Shown piece by piece: positions 8,065 through 12,429 of a stretch of DNA of 12,429 nt. Position numbers and translations under genes: made by a program. Each line of letters starts with the position of its first letter. Position 1 is the first letter of the stretch. A model generated the notes under the pieces. That model saw only the letters and a program-made list of their open reading frames with translations. It did not search any database and was not told where the DNA came from. The stretch is from an uncultured Lachnospiraceae bacterium (GTDB taxonomy: Bacteria > Bacillota > Clostridia > Lachnospirales > Lachnospiraceae): NCBI GenBank assembly GCA_934394615.1, contig CAKRRJ010000068.1, positions 1 through 12,429 of the forward strand, in the 5' to 3' direction.

Positions 8065-9123
8065 TTACCTCTCAAACGCCAGGTCGATGAGGCGGTCGAT
8101 CAGCTCTGCCTTCGGGATGCCTGCTGCCTCCCAGAGCATCGGGTACATGCTGATGGCGGTAAAGCCCGGCATGGTATTGATCTCATTGAAGATGACCTCT
8201 CCCTCATTGGTTACGAAGAAGTCCACGCGGGACAGGCCGTAGCCGTCTACTGCGTTGAAGATCTTTGCCGCTGCTTCACGCACACCCTCTGCGGAATTGC
8301 CCGGAAGCTCCGGTCCGATAACAGTGCGGGACTCTGCATTATAGTATTTTGCGTCAAAATCATAGAAATCGGCTGCTGCCAGGATCTCGCCGACACCGGA
8401 AGCCTTAACCGGCTTCTGGCCGCCGCCAAGAACTGCGCACTCTACCTCATGACCTACAATGGTCTCCTCGACCAGAATCTTGCGGTCGTGCTTTGCCGCC
8501 TCGTTAAGCGCATTCACCAGTTCCTCACGGTTTTCTGCCTTGTTGACGCCGCGGGAAGAACCTGCGTTGGACGGTTTTACAAATACCGGGTACTGGAAGC
8601 GGGACTCAACTTCCACAACAACCGCATCCATGTCCTTCTCCATCTTCCAGCGCATAACCGGAACGTAAGCTGCCTGGCGGATGCCAAGGGTATCTACGAT
8701 GATCTTGGTGTAGAGTTTATCCATGGAGACTGCGGAGGCTAACACGCCGCAGCCCACATACGGGATCTTTGCCAGCTCAAACAGACCCTGGACGGTTCCG
8801 TCCTCGCCGTAAAGGCCGTGCAGTACCGGGAATGCCACATCGATTTTCTCTTCTCTGGTCACGCCGTTCTCGGTAATAAGCGCGCACTTTTTGGTTGCGT
8901 CCGGGGAAATGACAACATCCACTTTGCTCTGTCTCCATGCCTCGGAACGGATATCCTCCACGCTCTCTGCCTTGACCCAGTGTCCCTCCTCGGTAATGCC
9001 GATCAGGAGCAGATCGTACTTATCTTTATCTATCTGGTCAATCACATTCGCTGCAGACATGCAGGATACTACATGCTCCGATGACTGTCCGCCGAACAAA
9101 ACTGCGATTTTCTTTTTGCTCAT
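8065..9123 (-). CDS. ddl: D-alanine--D-alanine ligase
   Basis: ATP-grasp enzyme that joins two D-alanines for the end of the peptidoglycan stem peptide; 352 residues, the usual size. The N-terminal substrate loop is GGQSSEHVVS (11-20), with E16 as the D-Ala1 contact. The ATP-grasp core includes PVFVKPSNAGSSRGV, EETIVGHEVECAVLG, and the metal ligands D301 (SRVDFF), E314 and N316 (FNEINTMPGFT). The omega loop reads YDFDAKYYNAESRT, like Ddl D-Ala:D-Ala enzymes and unlike the VanA/VanB D-lactate type, so this is probably the housekeeping ligase and not a vancomycin-resistance gene. It is the first gene of the unit with murI and DUF1934, has an extended -10 promoter at 9160-9168, and is divergent from spoIIR. 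A GAGAGGAAAG Shine-Dalgarno precedes the ATG at 9123. Confidence 0.97.
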   Translation of the reverse strand: MSKKKIAVLFGGQSSEHVVSCMSAANVIDQIDKDKYDLLLIGITEEGHWVKAESVEDIRSEAWRQSKVDVVISPDATKKCALITENGVTREEKIDVAFPVLHGLYGEDGTVQGLFELAKIPYVGCGVLASAVSMDKLYTKIIVDTLGIRQAAYVPVMRWKMEKDMDAVVVEVESRFQYPVFVKPSNAGSSRGVNKAENREELVNALNEAAKHDRKILVEETIVGHEVECAVLGGGQKPVKASGVGEILAAADFYDFDAKYYNAESRTVIGPELPGNSAEGVREAAAKIFNAVDGYGLSRVDFFVTNEGEVIFNEINTMPGFTAISMYPMLWEAAGIPKAELIDRLIDLAFER

Positions 9124-9159
9124 AACAACTTTCCTCTCTTTTTCTCAAATATCCGATTA

Positions 9160-9168
9160 ATTATATCA
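9160..9168 (-). promoter_or_regulatory. Extended -10 promoter of ddl-murI-DUF1934
   Basis: On the minus strand TGATATAAT (9168-9160) is a perfect extended -10 (TGnTATAAT). At 17 nt spacing the -35 would be TTTTTA (9188-9183), which is weak, so the extended element likely carries the promoter. A TTGACA at 9178-9173 is only 7 nt from the -10 and cannot serve it. Start of transcription is expected near 9153, about 30 nt before the ddl ATG. Confidence 0.7.
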
Positions 9169-9170
9169 TA

Positions 9171-9196
9171 CCTGTCAACACTTAAAAAGTGACAGG
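9171..9196. repeat. Imperfect inverted repeat over the ddl promoter
   Basis: CCTGTCAACACTT (9171-9183) pairs with AAGTGACAGG (9187-9196) over 10 bp with a 3-nt bulge on the left arm. It sits between the ddl -10 and the spoIIR start and covers the ddl -35 position (9183-9188). This makes it a candidate operator, or a hairpin in a spoIIR leader if that transcript starts upstream. I do not recognise the site as that of a known regulator. Confidence 0.35.
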
Positions 9197-9242
9197 GTAC
9201 ACAAGAAAAGAATATTTCCCCTGACAGAAGGAGGCTTTTTTC

Positions 9243-9935
9243 ATGAAACCAAAATTCCGTGCACCTGCAGGTGCGCCCGCACCGGATTACGCTCCTGCCG
9301 CATACCGGCTCCTGTTCCTATCTCTCCTCCTTCTTTTTCTGCTGTTCTCCATGGGAAACCTGCAGAAAAGCCGGGAAGCACTGGCAGACCGTATTGCTCC
9401 TGCTATCCTGCGGTTCCATGTACTCGCAAACAGCGATTCCCGGGAGGACCAGGCTGTAAAGCTGGAGGTGCGCAGTTTCCTTCTCGACTATATTCACGAC
9501 CGGCTGCCGGAAACCGCCGACAGCAAGGAAGCTGTCACCACCTGGCTTTCCAAAAACAAACGCAGTCTGGAAACCGCCGCCGACAGCTTTCTCACAGAAA
9601 AACTGGCTCCCTATCAGGCCCGCCTTGATCTGGAGCGCACCTGGTTTCCTACCCGCGTCTACGACGGCCTGGTCGTTCCCTGCGGCACTTACGATGCCGT
9701 CCGCGTGATTCTCGGAGACGGAAAAGGGCACAACTGGTGGTGTGTGCTCTACCCGCAGTTCTGCTTTCTGGATGAAGTCTGCAAAGAGATTCCGGAGGAG
9801 AGCCGAAAAGAGCTTCAGGAGAAACTGAATCAGGGCGATTATCCCCTCCTGGAGGATCACCGCCCTGATATCAAAATTCGTTTTTTCTTCTTTCCTGAGT
9901 TTCAGCCTGCCCTGCCATCACACAACGCGGGCTGA
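9243..9935 (+). CDS. spoIIR: Stage II sporulation protein R
   Basis: SpoIIR is made in the forespore under sigma-F. It crosses into the intermembrane space and activates the protease SpoIIGA in the mother cell, which processes pro-sigma-E. The 230-residue protein shows an N-terminal membrane or signal segment (about 21-38, YRLLFLSLLLLFLLFSMG), then the family motifs ILRFHVLANSDS (55-66), FPTRVY (135-140), PCGTYDAVRV (146-155) and GHNWWCVLYP (162-171). The start at 9243 follows AAGGAGG (9228-9234) by 8 nt. The N-terminus before the helix is longer and more Pro/Ala-rich than in B. subtilis. It is a single gene between the divergent ddl unit and the convergent TolC-like genes. I found no convincing sigma-F promoter by eye. 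Its presence indicates a spore-forming lineage. Confidence 0.95.
   Translation: MKPKFRAPAGAPAPDYAPAAYRLLFLSLLLLFLLFSMGNLQKSREALADRIAPAILRFHVLANSDSREDQAVKLEVRSFLLDYIHDRLPETADSKEAVTTWLSKNKRSLETAADSFLTEKLAPYQARLDLERTWFPTRVYDGLVVPCGTYDAVRVILGDGKGHNWWCVLYPQFCFLDEVCKEIPEESRKELQEKLNQGDYPLLEDHRPDIKIRFFFFPEFQPALPSHNAG
9902..9935 (+). terminator. Possible weak terminator overlapping the spoIIR stop codon
   Basis: TCAGCCTGC (9902-9910) pairs with GCGGGCTGA (9927-9935) over 9 bp, with one U-G wobble, around a 16-nt loop, followed by TTTCATTTCT. The right arm contains the spoIIR TGA. On the minus strand the wobble becomes a C-A mismatch and no U run follows, so it would serve only spoIIR. The long loop and broken T run make it weak. 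Confidence 0.35.
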
Positions 9936-9943
9936 TTTCATTT

Positions 9944-11134
9944 CTACTCGACTGTCGCCAGTCCCTGCACAGCCCAGTTGTAAGTCTCAATTGCCAGGCG
10001 AAGGGAGGTATCCGCGCTCTCGTAAGAACTCTTTGCCTGATAATAGGAAATCTCGGTTCCAATATAGTCGGATTCCCCGAGCAGCCCCATCTGGTACATG
10101 CGGGTGTATTTGTCGTGTGTCTTCTGCGCTGCCTCATAGCCGGCTTTCGTGCCCTCAAACGCTTCCTTCTGCGCGTACACATCGTTATACAGGCGCTTCA
10201 TCTCAATCGTAAGCTTCTGTTCGCCCTCCTCGATCACGCCAAGGCGGCTTGCAATGCTGGCACTGCTCGTTCCCTTTGTGGAAGTTCGCTGGCTGATGAG
10301 CGTGGAGTTATTGCCAATTGCCTTCTTTGTATCCTCCTCCAGATTCATCTGATCGATGAGGGAGAGGTCGGTCTCCGGAATCGGCGCAAGCTCCGGTGAA
10401 GCGTCTGCCGCCCAGCCGGTCAGCGTACAGAGGTTCGGCTTTAACTGCAGCAGGCCTCCGTCTAACGATGCCACAGAGCTTGCCGCGGAAAGCTGGTTCG
10501 TCTGTGCCGTCAGCACATCCTGATCCGTTGCCATGCCAAGCGCGCGCTTGTTCACGGCAATCTCATACTGCTTTGCGTAGAGTTCCTGCAGCTTCTCCAG
10601 CGTATTGCGCTGCTTTAACAAGGAATCGTAGGAGATCATAAGGGACTGCGCCACCTTCGTGATCTGCTTCTCACCTTTCTGGATGGAAGCAACCGTCTGC
10701 TGTGTGTAGAGATCGCTGCTCTTTAAGGCAGACGATGTCTTTTTGAGGATCATCTCCTGAACCGTGTAGTTCATGATGCCGCCCACATCGCCCTGGGATT
10801 TCGCGCTGTCCTTTAAGTTTTTCATCTTCATGCTCTGGCTTTCCAGTTCCTGGGCATTGCGGTCCAGCTTTTCCTTCGTCTCACGCAGGTTCTTCCAGAT
10901 TTCGGAAATGGTGCTGTTATAAACATGCACAAGATCCGGGATCTCGTCATATTCAAGCACGTTGTCCTGAAGTTTCGCCCAGGTCTCTGCATCGTAGGTA
11001 TCTTCCATGTTGCCGGTGACCGGCGCGTTTGCCGCGAACGCCGTTTCGGGCACTGCCGCAAGAAACAGCATCGCTGCAAGCACAGCTGCGCCGCCGCGCT
11101 TTCGTCCCGCTTTCTGGTTCCGAGTTTTTTTCAT
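9944..11134 (-). CDS. TolC-family secreted protein, second of a tandem pair
   Basis: A 396-residue exported protein related to TolC-type efflux ducts. A basic start (KKTRNQKAGRKR) and hydrophobic core (15-29) end near AFAA, a plausible signal peptidase I site at about 35; there is no lipobox. The N-terminal signature TWAKLQDNVLEYDEIPDLVH (51-70) is shared with the upstream paralogue. The two TolC repeat hallmarks are ALGMATDQDVLTAQ (198-211) and QMGLLGESDYIG (348-359), each within long helical, coiled-coil-prone stretches. Between the halves (about 270-305) lies only a short Ser/Thr/Gly-rich linker where barrel strands would be expected. I chose the ATG at 11134, 8 nt after AAGGTGG (11149-11143). 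A GTG start at 11146 would add four residues but has no good Shine-Dalgarno. Last gene of the RND/TolC unit; its stop is 8 nt from the convergent spoIIR stop. Substrate unknown. Confidence 0.85.
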   Translation of the reverse strand: MKKTRNQKAGRKRGGAAVLAAMLFLAAVPETAFAANAPVTGNMEDTYDAETWAKLQDNVLEYDEIPDLVHVYNSTISEIWKNLRETKEKLDRNAQELESQSMKMKNLKDSAKSQGDVGGIMNYTVQEMILKKTSSALKSSDLYTQQTVASIQKGEKQITKVAQSLMISYDSLLKQRNTLEKLQELYAKQYEIAVNKRALGMATDQDVLTAQTNQLSAASSVASLDGGLLQLKPNLCTLTGWAADASPELAPIPETDLSLIDQMNLEEDTKKAIGNNSTLISQRTSTKGTSSASIASRLGVIEEGEQKLTIEMKRLYNDVYAQKEAFEGTKAGYEAAQKTHDKYTRMYQMGLLGESDYIGTEISYYQAKSSYESADTSLRLAIETYNWAVQGLATVE

Positions 11135-11142
11135 CCTGTCCA

Positions 11143-11149
11143 CCACCTT
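11143..11149 (-). promoter_or_regulatory. Ribosome binding site fixing the start of the second TolC-like gene
   Basis: AAGGTGG on the minus strand overlaps the TAA stop of the upstream TolC-like gene (11150-11148) and sits 8 nt before ATG 11134. This overlap implies translational coupling of the two genes and favours 11134 over the GTG at 11146. Confidence 0.6.
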
Positions 11150-12317
11150 ATGATGCGTTTGCCAGTCCGTTCAGCACCCAGTCATACGACTGGATTGCCT
11201 GGAGCAGATTGTACTTTGCGGTCTGTGCCTGGATCACTGCGGAATCGTACGCGTACTTTGTGTTCAGGTAATCCAGCTTTCCAACCATGCCGAGCTGATA
11301 CTTGCGTTCTACCGTCTGCATGGTCTTTTCCTGCAGCTCTGCCTGTGCCTGGCGAAGTTCCATGGTCGCTTTTGCTGCCAGCACATTCTGGTAGCTGCTG
11401 GTCACGGACGCGCCAATGCTCTGGGTGTCCTCGCGGATGGTTTTCTCCAGTGTCTCTTTCATATCACTGCTCTTCGCGTTTTCCAGTTTCCGCTTATTGA
11501 TCTTCATGGTGTAGCTGTTCTCCACAGCCTGTTCCTTATCTGCTGCCGGATTCATAGCCGCGACACGGTCCAGATCCGGATCCGGAAGTTCCCCGATCTC
11601 CGGCCGGTCATCGTGTTTCCAGCCAAGAGTCACAAACAGCTTTTCCTGATTGTTCTCAATCGTATTCTGTGTATCCAGAATTGCTTTGTTCGCGTTTCTT
11701 ACATTTTCCTCCGCGGAGAGAACATCCACCTCGGTCACCAGTCCCAAAGACTGCTGGGTGCGGACACTCTGGATCGTCTCGTTCAGCAGATCCAGGTTCT
11801 TCTGATCCAGTTCCAGCTGAAGCTGGTTCACATGGCAGGCAATCATCTGCTGCTGCGCATTGGAAGTCAGCATTGCCTCCGCAGACGCGTAATTGTAATA
11901 GTACGTCATGTAATCATCTACCGCTTCATCCGCGGATTTGCGCCAGTTATCGATCTGCATCTCACTGGTGACGATCGCCGTCATCACGCTCGCGTAGGAA
12001 GTATCTTCCACATCCGGGTAGCTTAAGCTGGCTTCCAGGTCATCCGCCAGCTCGCGGTAACGGTTCGCCCACTCATCATTGCTCTCGCCGTAGTCCTTGC
12101 GGAATTTACTTAAGTCGATGGCGTTTTTCTGGACAGTCGCGTTGTATTCATGAACAAGATCTGCGATCTCATCGTACTCAATCTTGTTGTCCTGGAGCTT
12201 CGCCCACTCTTCTGCGCTGCGGGCGAACTCCGGGCTTGCAGCAAGCGCCGTAAATGGCGCTGCCGTCATCATTGCTCCGGCAAGTCCCAGAGACAATGCC
12301 CGTTTCAATCCTTTCAT
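11148..12317 (-). CDS. TolC-family secreted protein, first of a tandem pair
   Basis: A 389-residue exported TolC-like protein. The signal peptide is MKGLKRALSLGLAGAMMTAA onwards, with likely cleavage after ALAA (about 27) and no lipobox. The signature EWAKLQDNKIEYDEIADLVH (38-57) matches the downstream paralogue. The repeat hallmarks are QSLGLVTEVDVLSAEE (189-204) and YQLGMVGKLDYLNTK (340-354), the latter followed by the family-style closing helix up to YDWVLNGL. The rest is rich in Gln, Glu, Ala and Asn, typical of long coiled-coil helices. Residues 260-300, where TolC has its second set of barrel strands, look helical and polar. GGAGG (12329-12325) precedes the ATG at 12317. It begins 28 nt after the stop of an RND-like permease, so it is very likely its partner. 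In E. coli such proteins are outer-membrane ducts; here, in an apparent monoderm, location and role are inferred only. Confidence 0.87.
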   Translation of the reverse strand: MKGLKRALSLGLAGAMMTAAPFTALAASPEFARSAEEWAKLQDNKIEYDEIADLVHEYNATVQKNAIDLSKFRKDYGESNDEWANRYRELADDLEASLSYPDVEDTSYASVMTAIVTSEMQIDNWRKSADEAVDDYMTYYYNYASAEAMLTSNAQQQMIACHVNQLQLELDQKNLDLLNETIQSVRTQQSLGLVTEVDVLSAEENVRNANKAILDTQNTIENNQEKLFVTLGWKHDDRPEIGELPDPDLDRVAAMNPAADKEQAVENSYTMKINKRKLENAKSSDMKETLEKTIREDTQSIGASVTSSYQNVLAAKATMELRQAQAELQEKTMQTVERKYQLGMVGKLDYLNTKYAYDSAVIQAQTAKYNLLQAIQSYDWVLNGLANAS

Positions 12318-12345
12318 CTAATATCCTCCGAAGCCATGCGGCTTA

Positions 12346-12429
12346 TTAATCATAATGGGGTTCCGGTTTCTTTTTCGGGCTCATAACCTCATAGTAGATC
12401 GGCAGCATTAAGAGTGCCAGCACAGTGGA
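12346..12429 (-). CDS. C-terminal end of a probable RND-family efflux permease (partial)
   Basis: The minus strand from the right edge is open to a TAA at 12348-12346 and encodes 27 residues: STVLALLMLPIYYEVM, then a basic and Pro-rich tail (SPKKKPEPHYD). The hydrophobic stretch fits the last transmembrane helix of RND permeases of the AcrB/HAE1 type, which often read like VSTxLTLLVLPVLY before a short cytoplasmic tail. The following TolC-like genes fit an RND context. With only 27 residues the family call is provisional; an MMPL-type or another multi-pass transporter is possible. The rest of the gene, and probably a membrane-fusion adaptor gene, would lie beyond the right edge. Confidence 0.6.
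   Translation of the reverse strand, partial: STVLALLMLPIYYEVMSPKKKPEPHYD

Noticed and set aside
7583..8742. Two long plus-strand frames (7583-8242 and 7996-8742) antisense to murI and ddl
   Set aside because: Both are rich in Cys, His and Arg, as expected from the reverse of well-biased codons. They overlap each other and lie opposite two intact enzymes with all catalytic motifs.
8065..9123. Vancomycin-resistance-type D-Ala:D-Lac ligase
   Set aside because: The omega loop (YDFDAKYY) is of the normal Ddl type, and the neighbours are murI and DUF1934, not vanH or vanX.
9173..9178. TTGACA on the minus strand as the -35 of the ddl promoter
   Set aside because: Only 7 nt from the TATAAT, far short of the 16-18 nt needed, and no other -10 lies at correct spacing.
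9166..9204. Sigma-F promoter for spoIIR (TCATA and GGGTACACAA)
   Set aside because: The GG-rich -10 has a mismatch and the only -35-like box is 24 nt away, too far for a sigma-F site; not strong enough to list.

Overview
The window looks like a chromosomal segment from a spore-forming member of the Firmicutes, most likely class Clostridia and probably family Lachnospiraceae. The evidence is the style of the RpoB and RpoC sequences, a SpoIIR sporulation protein, purine-rich Shine-Dalgarno sites before most genes, sigma-A-type promoters, and moderate G+C (by eye about half). No tRNA, rRNA, insertion sequence, CRISPR array or phage gene was seen. The longest stretch without a gene is about 200 bp (6024-6226).

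Layout. (1) 1-6023, minus strand: rpoB followed by the first 716 codons of rpoC, which runs off the left edge. rpoB has its own consensus promoter (TTGACA-17-TATTAT) and a leader of about 80 nt with a nested stem-loop. (2) 6146-6673, plus strand: an extended -10 promoter and a 148-residue single-pass membrane protein of unknown function, divergent from rpoB. (3) 6683-6728: a perfect 21-bp palindrome with T runs on both sides, a shared terminator for two convergent units. (4) 9123-6727, minus strand: an apparent operon ddl, murI, DUF1934 (YwiB-like). It provides D-glutamate and D-alanyl-D-alanine for peptidoglycan, plus a small beta-barrel-like protein of unknown role. (5) 9243-9935, plus strand: spoIIR, the forespore signal that triggers pro-sigma-E processing. 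(6) 12429-9944, minus strand: the last 27 codons of a probable RND-type efflux permease followed by two tandem TolC-family secreted proteins.

The last block is the most unusual part. A TolC duct normally spans an outer membrane, yet the rest of the window points to a monoderm spore former. Both TolC-like proteins keep the two repeated helical hallmarks of the family. Where E. coli TolC carries the strands of its outer-membrane barrel, they appear to have only short polar or helical linkers. They may be barrel-less, cell-wall-spanning or membrane-proximal ducts or chaperones for the RND pump. The pair shares a clear N-terminal signature and looks like an old duplication.

Other points worth notice are the separation of rpoBC from the usual rplJL genes, the back-to-back rpoB and membrane-protein promoters with -35 boxes 8 bp apart, the very acidic RpoB tail, and an inverted repeat over the ddl promoter.
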